A stretch of DNA of 64,000 bases from an uncultured Candidatus Pelagibacter sp. (GTDB lineage Bacteria > Pseudomonadota > Alphaproteobacteria > Pelagibacterales > Pelagibacteraceae). Location of the stretch: positions 21,051-85,050 of the forward strand of contig CAJQTH010000008.1 of assembly GCA_905618905.1 (NCBI GenBank), written 5' to 3'. A program made the position numbers and the translations under genes. The notes under the pieces were generated by a model that searched no databases, had not been told where the DNA came from, and saw only the letters and a list, made by a program, of their open reading frames with translations. Shown in pieces: positions 55,214 to 64,000 of this stretch (positions are counted from its first letter, which is position 1; each line of letters starts with the position of its first letter).

Positions 55214-57292
55214 ATGGCTAGAACTAATACATTAGATACATATCGTAATATTGGAATTATGGCTCATATTGATGCTGGTAAAACCACTACTACTGAAAGA
55301 ATTTTATATTACACTGGAAAAAGTCACAAAATTGGTGAAGTTCATGATGGTGCAGCAACAATGGATTGGATGGAACAAGAACAAGAAAGAGGAATTACAA
55401 TTACCTCTGCAGCAACTACTTGTTTCTGGAACGATCATAGAATTAATATTATTGATACTCCTGGTCATGTAGATTTTACCATTGAAGTTGAAAGATCATT
55501 AAAAGTTTTAGATGGTGCCGTATGTGTTTTTGATGGTGTTGCTGGTGTTGAACCTCAATCAGAAACAGTATGGAGACAAGCTGACAAATATAAAGTTCCA
55601 AGAATTTGTTTTGTAAATAAATTAGACAGAACTGGTGCAGACTTTTACAGATGTGTAGATATGATTAGAGATAGACTTGGTTGCAAACCTTTGGTTATAC
55701 AAGTTCCAATCGGTATTGAAGCTGACTTATCTGGTGTTGTAGATTTAGTTAAGATGAAGGCGCAAGTCTGGAAAAATGAAGCACTAGGTGCGGAGTGGGA
55801 ATACAAAGAGATTCCAGATGATTTAAAAGAAATTTCACAAAAATATAGAACTGAGCTTGTTGAAACAGCTGTTGAGCAAGATGAAAAATTAATGGAAAGC
55901 TATTTAAATGGTGAAGAAATTAAAGAAGAAGATTTAGTTAGATGTATTAGAAAAGGAACACTAAATTTTAGCTTTGTTCCAATAACTACTGGTTCAGCAT
56001 TTAAAAACAAAGGTGTTCAGCCGTTACTAGATGCAGTTATTAATTACCTTCCAAGTCCAATTGATATCGGCTCTATTAGTGGAACAAAACCAGGAACTGA
56101 AGATGTTGTTGAAATGAAATTTGATGATGGAGCTGGTTTTTCAGCATTAGCCTTTAAAGTTGCAAACGATCCCTTTGTTGGATCATTAACTTTTATAAGA
56201 ATTTATTCTGGAACAATTAAAACTGGAACAGCAGTCTATAATACCTCAAAAGAAAAAGAGGAAAGAGTTGGTAGAATGCTTTTAATGCATGCAAATTCTA
56301 GAGAAGACATTAAAGAGGCGAATGCAGGAGATATTGTTGCCCTAGCTGGACTTAAATACACAATAACTGGTCACACTTTGTGTGATGAAGCTAACCCAGT
56401 TTTATTGGAGCCAATGGAATTTCCTGAACCTGTAATTGAAATTGCTGTTGAGCCAAAAACTAAAGCTGACCAAGAAAAAATGGGTGAAGCTTTAGCAAGA
56501 TTAGCAAAAGAAGATCCTTCATTTAGAGTAACTTCAGATGAAGAATCTGGTCAAACAATAATTAAAGGTATGGGCGAATTGCACTTAGATATTATTGTCG
56601 ATCGAATGAAAAGAGAATTTAATGTTGAGGCAAATATTGGAGCACCTCAGGTTGCTTACCGTGAAACTATTCAAAATGCATCTGAGTTTGAGTACACACA
56701 CAAAAAACAAAGTGGTGGTGCTGGACAGTTTGCTAAAGTTAAACTTTTAGTAGAACCTCAAGAGCCAGGTAAAGGTAGAGAGGTTGATAGTAAAATTAAA
56801 GGTGGATCAATTCCTAAAGAGTTTATTCCAGGTGTTGAGAAGGGTATTGAAACAATATCTGATGGTGGAATTTTAGCTGGATTTCCGATGATTGATTATA
56901 AAGTTACAATTTTAGATGGATTACACCACGATGTTGACTCGAGTGTTCTTGCATTTGAACTTGCTGGTAGAGCTTGCTTTAAAGAAGCCTGTACTAGAGG
57001 TGGATTAAAATTATTAGAACCAGTAATGAGAGTTGAGGTTGTAACTCCTGAAGATTATATGGGTGATGTTATTGGTGACTTAAATAGTAGAAGAGGTCAA
57101 ATAAGTGAGCAAGAAAGCAGAGGAAATGCAACTGTAATAACGGCAATGGTTCCCCTAGCTAATATGTTTGGATATATAAACAGTTTAAGATCTATGTCTC
57201 AAGGAAGAGCCCAATACTCAATGTTCTTTGATCATTACTCTAAAGTCCCACAAAATGTGCAGGATGAAGTAACTAAAAAAATTGCTGGATAA
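55214..57292 (+). CDS. fusA: Elongation factor G
   Basis: A 692-residue translocation GTPase. G motifs are [25 protein letters not shown] and NKLDRTGAD. The five-domain body is complete, with the domain IV signature [25 protein letters not shown] (cited as YRETI and [10 protein letters not shown]) and the domain V end [12 protein letters not shown]. It is followed after 5 bases by rpsJ, whereas many proteobacteria have tuf at this position. Confidence 0.98.
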   Translation: MARTNTLDTYRNIGIMAHIDAGKTTTTERILYYTGKSHKIGEVHDGAATMDWMEQEQERGITITSAATTCFWNDHRINIIDTPGHVDFTIEVERSLKVLDGAVCVFDGVAGVEPQSETVWRQADKYKVPRICFVNKLDRTGADFYRCVDMIRDRLGCKPLVIQVPIGIEADLSGVVDLVKMKAQVWKNEALGAEWEYKEIPDDLKEISQKYRTELVETAVEQDEKLMESYLNGEEIKEEDLVRCIRKGTLNFSFVPITTGSAFKNKGVQPLLDAVINYLPSPIDIGSISGTKPGTEDVVEMKFDDGAGFSALAFKVANDPFVGSLTFIRIYSGTIKTGTAVYNTSKEKEERVGRMLLMHANSREDIKEANAGDIVALAGLKYTITGHTLCDEANPVLLEPMEFPEPVIEIAVEPKTKADQEKMGEALARLAKEDPSFRVTSDEESGQTIIKGMGELHLDIIVDRMKREFNVEANIGAPQVAYRETIQNASEFEYTHKKQSGGAGQFAKVKLLVEPQEPGKGREVDSKIKGGSIPKEFIPGVEKGIETISDGGILAGFPMIDYKVTILDGLHHDVDSSVLAFELAGRACFKEACTRGGLKLLEPVMRVEVVTPEDYMGDVIGDLNSRRGQISEQESRGNATVITAMVPLANMFGYINSLRSMSQGRAQYSMFFDHYSKVPQNVQDEVTKKIAG

Positions 57293-57297
57293 TTATT

Positions 57298-57606
57298 ATG
57301 GAAAAACAAAATATTAGAATTAAATTAAGAGCTTACGATAATAAGATTTTAGATGCATCTACGGAAGAAATCGTTAATACCGTTAAAAGAACTGGAGCGA
57401 CTATCAAGGGTCCAATACCTTTACCAACTAGAATTGAAAAATATACAGTTCTTAAAGGGCCACATATTGATAAAAAAAGTAGAGAGCAATTTGAAACTAG
57501 AACACATAAAAGATTAATAGATATTATTGAACCTACTCCTCAAACTGTAGAGGCTTTAATGAAACTTGATTTAGCATCTGGTGTCGATGTGGAGATAAAA
57601 ATTTAA
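57298..57606 (+). CDS. rpsJ: 30S ribosomal protein S10 (NusE)
   Basis: A 102-residue head protein that also acts as NusE in antitermination with NusB. It reads [20 protein letters not shown], then [28 protein letters not shown] (cited as [20 protein letters not shown]), the loop reaching into the 30S head. It starts the S10 cluster but is only 5 bases after fusA, so it is probably transcribed from the str promoter. Confidence 0.98.
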   Translation: MEKQNIRIKLRAYDNKILDASTEEIVNTVKRTGATIKGPIPLPTRIEKYTVLKGPHIDKKSREQFETRTHKRLIDIIEPTPQTVEALMKLDLASGVDVEIKI

Positions 57607-57608
57607 TT

Positions 57609-58319
57609 ATGACTGAAGTAGCTTTAGTTGGAAAAAAAATAGGTATGACAAGAGAGTTTTATAAAACTGGTCGTTTAGTTCCTGTTACAGTAATTAAAAT
57701 GGAAAAAGCTAGAGTTATTAGTGTGATTGAAGAAGAGAAACGTGGATATAAAGCTATACAATTAGGTTTTGGTAACATTAAAAGCTCAAAACTTACAAAA
57801 GCAATGAAGGGCATGTATGCTAAAAAAAATACTGAAGCAAAGAAAAAATTAAAAGAATTTAGAGTAAAAGATACAGAGCCATACAAAGAAGGTAATGAAT
57901 TTGGTTTAGAAATTTTTAATGAAGTCAAATTTGTTGATACCACTTCAAAGACTATTGGAAAAGGTTTTGCTGGAGCAATGAAAAGACACAACTTCGGTGG
58001 TTTAAGAGCTACACACGGTGTTTCTGTTTCACATAGATCTCATGGCTCAACAGGCCAAAGACAAGATCCTGGTAAAGTTTTTAAAGGAAAAAAAATGGCT
58101 GGTCATATGGGTGACAGAGTTAGAACCATGCTAAATTTAGAGATAATTAAAACTGATTTGGAAAACGAATTATTATATTTAAAAGGCTCAATACCAGGTT
58201 CTAAGAACTCAGAAGTATTAGTAAAACAATCAGTTAAAGTTATTAATAAACTTACTATTAAAGAAAAAATTGCTGCCGCTGAAGAGGCTAAAAAAACACC
58301 AGATAAAAAGAAAAGATAA
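57609..58319 (+). CDS. rplC: 50S ribosomal protein L3
   Basis: A 236-residue early-assembly 23S binder near the peptidyltransferase centre. It starts VGKKIGMTREF. The long loop THGVSVSHRSHGSTGQRQDPG, cited as SHRSHGSTGQRQDPG, carries the Gln that PrmB methylates in other bacteria, and KKMAGHMGDR follows. A Lys-rich C-terminal extension is slightly longer than in E. coli. It shares its last base with the rplD start. Confidence 0.97.
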   Translation: MTEVALVGKKIGMTREFYKTGRLVPVTVIKMEKARVISVIEEEKRGYKAIQLGFGNIKSSKLTKAMKGMYAKKNTEAKKKLKEFRVKDTEPYKEGNEFGLEIFNEVKFVDTTSKTIGKGFAGAMKRHNFGGLRATHGVSVSHRSHGSTGQRQDPGKVFKGKKMAGHMGDRVRTMLNLEIIKTDLENELLYLKGSIPGSKNSEVLVKQSVKVINKLTIKEKIAAAEEAKKTPDKKKR

Positions 58320-58942
58320 TGAAAATTGATAAAATAAGTTTAGATGGAAAAAAAGACTCGATTGAAGTTTTAGATAAAATTTTTTCAGCAAAGATAAATA
58401 AAAAATTAGTAGATAATGTTTTATATAAAACTAATGCTAACTACAAAGGTAGACACGCTAAAACAAAACAACAGAATGAAATTGCTGGAGCTACTTCAAA
58501 AATTTATGCTCAAAAAGGAACTGGTGGAGCACGTCATGCGAGTAGAAAAGCCCCTATATTTGTTGGTGGTGGTGTAGCGCATGGTCCAAAAGGTCAACTA
58601 GCTTATAAAAAAAGAAAACTTAACAAAAGTGAAAAAAAATTGAGCGTAGCATCACTAATTACTGAAAAGAATGAACTTAATAATTTATTAATCTTTAGTG
58701 ATTTTGCTACTGAAATTAAAAAAACTAAAGAAATGCAATCAATCATCAAAAAATTTAATTTAACTCATTCATTAATAATTCTAGATAAGATTTCAAAAGA
58801 TAAAGTTGAAAAATCAATGAGAAACATACCAAATGTTAAAGTTACTGACGTAAACCACTTTAGCGCCTTTGATATTATTAAATTTAAAAAAGTTGTGTTT
58901 ACTGAAAGTTCAATAAAAGAACTAGAAAAGAGATATTCTTAA
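58319..58942 (+). CDS. rplD: 50S ribosomal protein L4
   Basis: A 207-residue exit-tunnel protein. The tunnel loop has the typical GRHAKTKQQNEIAGATSKIY and QKGTGGARHASRKAP, followed by GGGVAHGPK. The C-terminal domain is shorter on conserved features but in the normal length range. In E. coli L4 represses the S10 operon; no comparable leader is possible here because rpsJ follows fusA directly. Confidence 0.96.
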   Translation: MKIDKISLDGKKDSIEVLDKIFSAKINKKLVDNVLYKTNANYKGRHAKTKQQNEIAGATSKIYAQKGTGGARHASRKAPIFVGGGVAHGPKGQLAYKKRKLNKSEKKLSVASLITEKNELNNLLIFSDFATEIKKTKEMQSIIKKFNLTHSLIILDKISKDKVEKSMRNIPNVKVTDVNHFSAFDIIKFKKVVFTESSIKELEKRYS

Positions 58943-58943
58943 A

Positions 58944-59237
58944 ATGGATAAGATACATTTATATGACAAAATTTTATCACCAATGCTAACTGAAAAGACA
59001 ACAAATCTTTCTGAGCAAAATAAAATTGTATTTAAAGTTCCAAGAGAAGCTAACAAAACTAATTTAAAAAAAAATATTGAAAAAATTTTTAAAGTAAATG
59101 TTATTAAAATTAACATAATCAACAAACAAAACAGAAAAGTTGTTAAACGAGGGAAAAAAGTAAATATTCAAGGATATAAAAAAGCAATTATAACTCTAAA
59201 AAAAGGTCAAAGTATCGATCTAACAACAGGAATTTAA
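58944..59237 (+). CDS. rplW: 50S ribosomal protein L23
   Basis: A 97-residue protein at the tunnel exit, docking site for trigger factor and SRP. Typical motifs: ILSPMLTEKTT, KIVFKVPREANKTNLKKNIEKIF (cited as VFKVPREANKTNLKKNIE) and a C-terminal Lys-rich strand KKAIITLKKGQSID. It lies one base after rplD and three before rplB. Confidence 0.96.
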   Translation: MDKIHLYDKILSPMLTEKTTNLSEQNKIVFKVPREANKTNLKKNIEKIFKVNVIKINIINKQNRKVVKRGKKVNIQGYKKAIITLKKGQSIDLTTGI

Positions 59238-59240
59238 ATA

Positions 59241-60086
59241 ATGGCATTAAAAACATTTAAACCATATACAAAATCTACTAGAGGAACAGTTCTTGTTGAT
59301 AGAACGGGTCTATGGAAGGGTAAACCTTTTAAAATGCTTGTTGAGCCTAAAAATTCAATGCGTGGAAGAAATAACAATGGTCATATAACTTCTAGAAATA
59401 TGTCAGGTGGTGGACATAAGAAAATGTATAGACTTGTAGATTTTTATAGAAAAAAATTTGATGTGCCTGGTACAGTTGAGCGTATCGAGTATGACCCAAA
59501 CAGATCATGTTATATTATGTTAATTAAGTTTGAAGATGGAACTCATTTTTACTATTTAGCACCTCAAAAAATTAACGTTGGTGATGTTGTTGAAAATGGC
59601 TCCTCAAAAGAAATCAAAGTTGGTAATTGTATGCCGTTAAGAGACATTCCAGTTGGTGTAAACGTGCATAACGTTGAATTACAACCAGGTGGTGGTGGAA
59701 AAATAGCTAGATCTGCTGGTACCTCTGTGACTATAAGTGGTTTAGATGGTAATTATTCATTGGTTAAAATGACCTCTGGCGAAGTTAGAAGAATAGACTC
59801 AAGATGCATGGCAACAATCGGTGTCTTGTCAAATCCAGACCAAAAAAATATTAAGATTGGTAAAGCTGGAAGATCAAGATGGCTAGGTAGAAGACCTCAT
59901 ACAAGAGGAGTTGTAATGAATCCAGTTGATCACCCACACGGCGGTGGTGAAGGTAAGAGTGCTGGTGGTAGACATCCAGTATCTCCAACAGGCCAAGGTG
60001 CAAAAGGATTAAAAACAAGAACAAACGCAAGAACAGATAAGTTTATTGTTAAAAAAAGAAACAAAAGAAAGGATACTAAAAAATAA
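59241..60086 (+). CDS. rplB: 50S ribosomal protein L2
   Basis: A 281-residue protein essential for subunit joining and peptidyltransfer. It begins [20 protein letters not shown], with [20 protein letters not shown], the OB/SH3-like core, and the functionally critical C-terminal [18 protein letters not shown] with its conserved His. It shares a base with rpsS. No unusual feature. Confidence 0.98.
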   Translation: MALKTFKPYTKSTRGTVLVDRTGLWKGKPFKMLVEPKNSMRGRNNNGHITSRNMSGGGHKKMYRLVDFYRKKFDVPGTVERIEYDPNRSCYIMLIKFEDGTHFYYLAPQKINVGDVVENGSSKEIKVGNCMPLRDIPVGVNVHNVELQPGGGGKIARSAGTSVTISGLDGNYSLVKMTSGEVRRIDSRCMATIGVLSNPDQKNIKIGKAGRSRWLGRRPHTRGVVMNPVDHPHGGGEGKSAGGRHPVSPTGQGAKGLKTRTNARTDKFIVKKRNKRKDTKK

Positions 60087-60379
60087 TGGCTAGATCAGTA
60101 TGGAAAGGTCCTTTTGTAGAAGAGAGCTTAATTAAAAAGGTTGAAAAACAAAAATTAGACCCCAAAAAAATGCCAATTAAAACTTGGTCAAGAAAATCAA
60201 CTATAATTCCTGAATTTATTGGTGTTAGTTTTTTGATTTATAATGGGAAAAAATTTATACCTGTTACCATTTCTGAAGATATGGTTGGACACAAACTTGG
60301 TGAATTTTCACCTACAAGAACATTTTTTGGACATACGCCTGCAGATAAAAAAGCAAAACCAGCAACAGCTAAGAAATAA
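60086..60379 (+). CDS. rpsS: 30S ribosomal protein S19
   Basis: A 97-residue head protein contacting S13 and the A-site finger. It shows [20 protein letters not shown], then [19 protein letters not shown], and [16 protein letters not shown], the three blocks of the family. A short Lys/Ala tail follows. It overlaps the rplB stop by one base and precedes rplV by 2 bases. Confidence 0.97.
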   Translation: MARSVWKGPFVEESLIKKVEKQKLDPKKMPIKTWSRKSTIIPEFIGVSFLIYNGKKFIPVTISEDMVGHKLGEFSPTRTFFGHTPADKKAKPATAKK

Positions 60380-60381
60380 AC

Positions 60382-60780
60382 ATGAATAAGAAAAAGAAAA
60401 TTAATAGAATTAAAGTAGATACGGTTAGATCAGTAAATAACAATATTAGATCTAGTGTGAGAAAACTTAATCCAATTCTTAAAGCAATTGTTGGAAAAAA
60501 AGTTGATGTTGCTATTAGAGAATTACAATTTTCTGCAAAAAGAATAACCAGAGAAATTAGGAAAACAGTTTCATCAGCTATTGCTAATGCTGAAAATAAC
60601 AATCAATATGATATTGATAAGTTAATTGTTAAAGAAGCTTATTGTGGAAAAAAAGTTGTTATGAAAAGATTTAGACCTAGAGCAAAAGGTAGAGCTGCAC
60701 CAATTTTAAAGCCATATTCAACAATTACAATTATATTATCAGAAGCAAAACAGATGGAGAGTCATGGGACAAAAAGTTAA
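60382..60780 (+). CDS. rplV: 50S ribosomal protein L22
   Basis: A 132-residue tunnel-lining protein. The N-terminal extension ([20 protein letters not shown]) is longer than in E. coli. The core has [22 protein letters not shown] and the beta-hairpin loop [19 protein letters not shown] that reaches the tunnel constriction. The end overlaps rpsC by 17 bases. Confidence 0.95.
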   Translation: MNKKKKINRIKVDTVRSVNNNIRSSVRKLNPILKAIVGKKVDVAIRELQFSAKRITREIRKTVSSAIANAENNNQYDIDKLIVKEAYCGKKVVMKRFRPRAKGRAAPILKPYSTITIILSEAKQMESHGTKS

Positions 60781-61444
60781 TCCAATAGGTTTTAGACTTG
60801 GTGTGAATAGAGGTTGGGACTCCGTTTGGTATGCTAAAAAGAAAGATTTTGGAAATTATCTAATTGAAGATTTTAAAATTAGAGCCTATATCAAAAAAAA
60901 TGTTGTTAACTCTGGTGTATCAAAAGTAATGATAGAGAGAACTTCAAATAAATGTTTTGTTACAATTTACACCTCAAGACCAGGGTTTGTAATTGGTAAA
61001 AAAGGTAGTGATATTGATAAAATTAAAAATAATTTATCTAAACTTACAAGCAATGAAATATCCTTAAATATTAAAGAAATTAAAAAACCTGAAACAAATG
61101 CTTTTTTAGTTGCTGAAAATATCGCACAACAACTAGTAAAAAGAATATCATACAGAAGAGCAATGAAGAGAGCCATGCAGTCTTGTATGAGATTGGGTGC
61201 CAAAGGAATTAAAGTTGCAATAAGTGGTAGACTTGGTGGTAACGAAATCGCAAGAACAGAATGGTTGAGAGAGGGCAGCATTCCCTCTCATACATTAAGA
61301 GCAGATATTGATTATGATGAAGCAGAAGCTTTAACCACATTTGGAATTATTGGAATTAAAGTTTGGATTTACAAAGGCGAAGTTTTTGCAAGAGAATTTA
61401 GTCAGGAAACAAATAAAGTTAAACCTAAAGAGGTTAAAGAGTAA
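60764..61444 (+). CDS. rpsC: 30S ribosomal protein S3
   Basis: A 226-residue protein at the mRNA entry with helicase-like function. It starts [20 protein letters not shown]. The KH domain reads [20 protein letters not shown], and the C-domain has [19 protein letters not shown] with [20 protein letters not shown] (cited as REGSIPSHT). The ATG lies inside the end of rplV, indicating coupling. Confidence 0.97.
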   Translation: MGQKVNPIGFRLGVNRGWDSVWYAKKKDFGNYLIEDFKIRAYIKKNVVNSGVSKVMIERTSNKCFVTIYTSRPGFVIGKKGSDIDKIKNNLSKLTSNEISLNIKEIKKPETNAFLVAENIAQQLVKRISYRRAMKRAMQSCMRLGAKGIKVAISGRLGGNEIARTEWLREGSIPSHTLRADIDYDEAEALTTFGIIGIKVWIYKGEVFAREFSQETNKVKPKEVKE

Positions 61445-61446
61445 TT

Positions 61447-61857
61447 ATGTTACAACCAGTAAGGACAAAATATAGAAAAGCTCACAAAGGTAGAATTCAT
61501 GGAACAGCTACACGTGCAGCGAAAATTAATTATGGATCATTTGCTTTAAAAGCTATGGCTCCTGAAAGAATTATTGGTAAACAAATTGAGGCTGCTAGAG
61601 TCGCTTTAACTAGACATATGAAAAGACAAGGACGTGTTTGGACTAGAATTTTTCCGAATATTCCAGTTTCAAAAAAACCTGTTGAAGTAAGAATGGGCAA
61701 AGGTAAAGGTGCTCCTGAATATTGGGCATGCAGAGTTAAACCTGGTAGAATTTTGTTTGAAATTGATGGTGTTTCAGAAGCAATTGCAAAAGAAGCTCTT
61801 TATAAAGCATCTGCTAAATTACCTATTAAAACTAAGTTTATAAAAAGATTTGCATAA
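61447..61857 (+). CDS. rplP: 50S ribosomal protein L16
   Basis: A 136-residue protein at the A-site tRNA elbow. It begins [20 protein letters not shown], then [46 protein letters not shown] (cited as [20 protein letters not shown]) and [16 protein letters not shown]. All conserved blocks are present and the length is normal. Confidence 0.98.
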   Translation: MLQPVRTKYRKAHKGRIHGTATRAAKINYGSFALKAMAPERIIGKQIEAARVALTRHMKRQGRVWTRIFPNIPVSKKPVEVRMGKGKGAPEYWACRVKPGRILFEIDGVSEAIAKEALYKASAKLPIKTKFIKRFA

Positions 61858-61858
61858 T

Positions 61859-62050
61859 ATGAAAAAACAAGAAATTAAAAAATTATCTAAAGACGAAGTT
61901 TTAAAAAATATAGATAAATTGAAAAAAGATTTATTTAATTTTCGATTTCAAAGAATTAACTCTGAAATTAAAGACCCATCAAAAATTGGACAAACAAAAA
62001 AAACGATTGCAAGGTTAAAAACTATACTAAAAGGAAAATTAAATGCCTAA
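61859..62050 (+). CDS. rpmC: 50S ribosomal protein L29
   Basis: A 63-residue two-helix protein near the tunnel exit. The start [13 protein letters not shown] is chosen because it lies 1 base after the rplP stop; the upstream TTG would extend into rplP. The family core [20 protein letters not shown] and the C-terminal helix [14 protein letters not shown] are clear. Its stop overlaps rpsQ. Confidence 0.93.
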   Translation: MKKQEIKKLSKDEVLKNIDKLKKDLFNFRFQRINSEIKDPSKIGQTKKTIARLKTILKGKLNA

Positions 62051-62279
62051 AAAAATATTAACAGGAGTAGTTACTAGTGATAAACCTAATAAAACTATTA
62101 CTGTAGCAGTAGAGAGAAAATATTCACATCCTGTGTTAAAAAAAGTAGTTAAAGTAAAAAAAAAATATAATGCGCATGATGAAAATAATAAATTTAAAAC
62201 TGGAGATAAGGTTTCAATTATTGAATGTAAACCATTTTCAAAAAATAAAAAATTTCAAGTAATGGATGGTTCTAAATGA
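62043..62279 (+). CDS. rpsQ: 30S ribosomal protein S17
   Basis: A 78-residue OB-fold primary binder of 16S rRNA. It reads [20 protein letters not shown], then [23 protein letters not shown] (cited as [20 protein letters not shown]) and [20 protein letters not shown]. Overlaps rpmC by 8 bases and rplN by 4. Confidence 0.96.
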   Translation: MPKKILTGVVTSDKPNKTITVAVERKYSHPVLKKVVKVKKKYNAHDENNKFKTGDKVSIIECKPFSKNKKFQVMDGSK

Positions 62280-62644
62280 TACAGGTACAAACTGAAATGT
62301 TAGTCGCAGACAACACTGGTGCAAAAAGAATTGAATGTATTAAGGTTCTTGGTGGATCAAAACGTAGATATGCTAGTATTGGTGATACAATTGTTGTTGC
62401 TGTGAAGGAAGCGATACCTAAGGGTAAAGTTAAAAAAGGTTCTGTACACAAAGCAGTTGTCGTTCGTGTTAAATATGGAATTCATAGAGATGATGGTTCA
62501 AAAGTTAAATTTGACAACAATGCAGCAGTTTTAGTTGATGATAAAGGTGAACCGGTTGGAACTAGAATTTTTGGGCCTGTTACAAGAGAATTAAGAAATA
62601 GAGGTCAAATGAAAATAATTTCATTAGCTCCAGAGGTATTATAA
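62276..62644 (+). CDS. rplN: 50S ribosomal protein L14
   Basis: A 122-residue protein at the subunit interface, partner of L19 and the site of silencing factor RsfS. It starts [20 protein letters not shown], with [31 protein letters not shown] and [11 protein letters not shown]. The ATG overlaps the rpsQ stop as ATGA. Confidence 0.98.
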   Translation: MIQVQTEMLVADNTGAKRIECIKVLGGSKRRYASIGDTIVVAVKEAIPKGKVKKGSVHKAVVVRVKYGIHRDDGSKVKFDNNAAVLVDDKGEPVGTRIFGPVTRELRNRGQMKIISLAPEVL

Positions 62645-62645
62645 A

Positions 62646-62891
62646 ATGATTAAAAAAGGCTCTAAAGTAAAAGTATTAACTGGAAGAGATAAAAAAAAAG
62701 AAGGTGAGGTTATTGAAATAGATAGACCTAACAACAGAGCAAAAGTTCAAGGAATTAATATAGTGAAAAAACACGTTAAAACTACAAAAGAAAAAAAAGG
62801 TGGAATTATTTCGAAAGAAAGTTTTATACATATTTCAAACCTTGCACTTATTGATGTTAAAGAAAAAATTAAAAAAACTGAGGCTAAATAA
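62646..62891 (+). CDS. rplX: 50S ribosomal protein L24
   Basis: An 81-residue KOW-domain protein that starts 50S assembly. The KOW motif is [20 protein letters not shown], then [16 protein letters not shown] and a short version of the C-terminal part with [11 protein letters not shown]. It is somewhat shorter than the E. coli protein (about 104) and lacks the C-terminal zinc-less tail. Confidence 0.95.
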   Translation: MIKKGSKVKVLTGRDKKKEGEVIEIDRPNNRAKVQGINIVKKHVKTTKEKKGGIISKESFIHISNLALIDVKEKIKKTEAK

Positions 62892-62893
62892 TA

Positions 62894-63448
62894 ATGACAC
62901 CAAGATTAAAAGAACTTTATTACAAAGAAATTCAACCTGCCTTAAAAGAGCAATTAGGATTTAAAAATACTTTTCAAGGACCAAAACTTGTCAAAGTCGT
63001 TATTAATATGGGCCTAGGTCTTGATGGTGCTGATGCTAAAATTATGAAATCTACCGAAGAAGATTTAGGAAAGATCACTGGGCAAAAACCTACAGTTACA
63101 AAATTTAAGAAATCTGTTGCTAACTTTAAAACAAGAAAAGGTACAAATGCAGGTTTAAAGGTTACTCTAAGAGGTAATAAAATGTATGAATTTATTGACA
63201 GACTAGTTAATATTGCGTTACCAAGAATTAAAGATTTTAGAGGTCTATCTCCCAAAGGTTTTGATAAATTTGGTAATTATACTTTTGGAATTAAAGAACA
63301 TATAATCTTTCATGAAGTTAATTTTGATAGAATAGATAAAATTAGAGGTCTTGATGTTGTAGTTGTAATTGCTGCTATAAACAAAGATCATAGTTTTGCG
63401 CTCCTAGAAAAATTAAATTTTCCATTTATTAAAAAAGGAGACAATTAG
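62894..63448 (+). CDS. rplE: 50S ribosomal protein L5
   Basis: A 184-residue 5S rRNA-binding protein of the central protuberance. It begins with PRLKELYYKEIQPALKEQLG, then LVKVVINMGLGLDGADAK, TKFKKSVANFKTRKG, and LVNIALPRIKDFRGLSPKGFD (cited as RIKDFRGLSPKGFD) with the C-terminal GLDVVVVIAA. The length is typical. Confidence 0.98.
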   Translation: MTPRLKELYYKEIQPALKEQLGFKNTFQGPKLVKVVINMGLGLDGADAKIMKSTEEDLGKITGQKPTVTKFKKSVANFKTRKGTNAGLKVTLRGNKMYEFIDRLVNIALPRIKDFRGLSPKGFDKFGNYTFGIKEHIIFHEVNFDRIDKIRGLDVVVVIAAINKDHSFALLEKLNFPFIKKGDN

Positions 63449-63450
63449 AA

Positions 63451-63756
63451 ATGGCTAAAGTAAGCGCAGTTCAAAAAAACGATAAAAGAATTAAACTTTC
63501 AGATAGATTGTTTAAAAAAAGATTAGCTTTAAAAAAAATTATCATGGATAAGAAAATTTCTCTTGAAGAAAGATTTAAAGCACAACAAAAATTGTCAAAT
63601 TTACCTAGAAATTCAGCTAAAAATAGAGTGATGAATAGGTGTCAAATTACTGGAAGACCACATGGTGTTTACAGAAAATTAAAAATATCAAGAATAGCTT
63701 TAAGGGACTTAGGATTGCATGGATTAATTCCAGGCATGACGAAGTCGAGCTGGTAG
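63451..63756 (+). CDS. rpsN: 30S ribosomal protein S14
   Basis: A 101-residue zinc-independent (C-minus) form. It is the long type without CxxC pairs: AKVSAVQKNDKRIKL, then RLKKIIMDK-like residues as LALKKIIMDKKISLEERF, KLSNLPRNSAKNRVMNRCQITGRPHGVYRK (cited as LPRNSAKNRVMNRCQITGRP) and LRDLGLHGLIPGMTKSSW. Two bases separate it from rplE. Confidence 0.97.
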   Translation: MAKVSAVQKNDKRIKLSDRLFKKRLALKKIIMDKKISLEERFKAQQKLSNLPRNSAKNRVMNRCQITGRPHGVYRKLKISRIALRDLGLHGLIPGMTKSSW

Positions 63757-63766
63757 AAAGGAATAT

Positions 63767-64000
63767 ATGAGTTTAAGTGACCCAATAGGGGATATGATCG
63801 CAAGAATAAAAAATGCTTTAGTGAGAAATCACAAAAAAGTTTCACTGCCTTCTTCTAATTTTAAAGTAAAAATTGCAGATATTTTAAAAAATGAAGGTTT
63901 TATTAAAGAATATAAAATTGATACTGAAGATAAAAAACCAGTTTTATCTATAGACCTTAAATATTACTCAGGAAACCCAGTTATTAGCACATTTGAAAGA
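63767..64000 (+). CDS. rpsH: 30S ribosomal protein S8, 5' part (cut by window end)
   Basis: The first 78 codons are visible, beginning MSLSDPIGDMIARIKNALVR and continuing KVSLPSSNFKVKIADILKNEGFI, cited here as SLPSSNFKVKIADILKNEGF, the N-terminal domain of S8, a central 16S binder. In E. coli S8 represses the spc operon by binding the rplE mRNA. An AAAGGA site about 6 bases before the ATG serves as its Shine-Dalgarno. Confidence 0.96.
   Translation, partial: MSLSDPIGDMIARIKNALVRNHKKVSLPSSNFKVKIADILKNEGFIKEYKIDTEDKKPVLSIDLKYYSGNPVISTFER

Noticed and set aside
1-64000. CRISPR array
   Set aside because: No set of evenly spaced repeats with unique spacers was seen; the repeats present are pairs only.

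Overview
The window is AT-rich, gene-dense alphaproteobacterial chromosome, most probably from the SAR11 clade (Candidatus Pelagibacter or a close relative). The signs are very short or overlapping gene junctions, Lys/Asn/Ile-rich proteins, compact versions of housekeeping enzymes, a tuf-trnW-secE-nusG-rplKAJL-rpoBC run leading straight into the str, S10 and spc ribosomal clusters, and a linked methylcitrate operon. The taxonomic call rests on my recognition of proteins and gene order, not on a database search.

Layout. 1-3.6 kb is an accessory-looking stretch: the end of a cytochrome c, a DUF4396-like membrane protein, several tiny proteins, an EamA transporter, an unrecognised 175-residue protein, two copies of a 43-bp repeat, and an HD-domain (RelA/SpoT-type) gene broken by an in-frame TAG. 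3.6-9.7 kb holds phosphomannomutase, class I ribonucleotide reductase (nrdA, nrdB), a nitroreductase and a methyltransferase. 9.7-13.9 kb (minus strand) is prpD-prpB-prpC for propionate catabolism, plus a phosphatase. 14-25.3 kb (plus) carries a GlmU acetyltransferase domain without its uridyltransferase half, glmS, class II DAHP synthase, nadE, cysS, citramalate synthase, a trmJ-like gene, rpsD, a methyltransferase and a membrane glycosyltransferase. 25.3-34.5 kb (mainly minus) is one long operon, sfsA-lipoprotein-map-purB-purC-purS-purQ-purL-bolA-grxD. It is interrupted downstream by a plus-strand cfa gene that is bracketed by a duplicated, decayed bolA/grxD tail. 34.5-36.7 kb has a CinA-like gene, a small GGCT-like gene, tRNA-Leu and nadK.

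36.7-40.7 kb is the most unusual part. An intact tRNA-Thr(UGU) lies between a displaced 3'-half copy and a displaced 5'-half copy of itself, and both copies break at the same 14-bp anticodon-arm core. The left interval carries a single large gene for a secreted C-type-lectin/autotransporter-like protein, flanked by 20-bp direct repeats just inside each end. The right interval carries a TylF-like methyltransferase. No integrase is present. I read this as two small, cargo-only, tRNA-targeted integrative elements or their remains.

40.7-64 kb is core information machinery: rlmB, tRNA-Tyr, tRNA-Gly, tuf, tRNA-Trp, secE, nusG, L11-L1-L10-L7/L12, rpoB, rpoC, then rpsL-rpsG-fusA running straight into S10-spc (rpsJ to rpsH) with no tuf copy between them. 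Candidate sigma-70-type promoters precede rpsD, tRNA-Leu, tRNA-Tyr and rpsL. A 9-bp hairpin sits in the rplL-rpoB gap and another hairpin in the rpsL leader.
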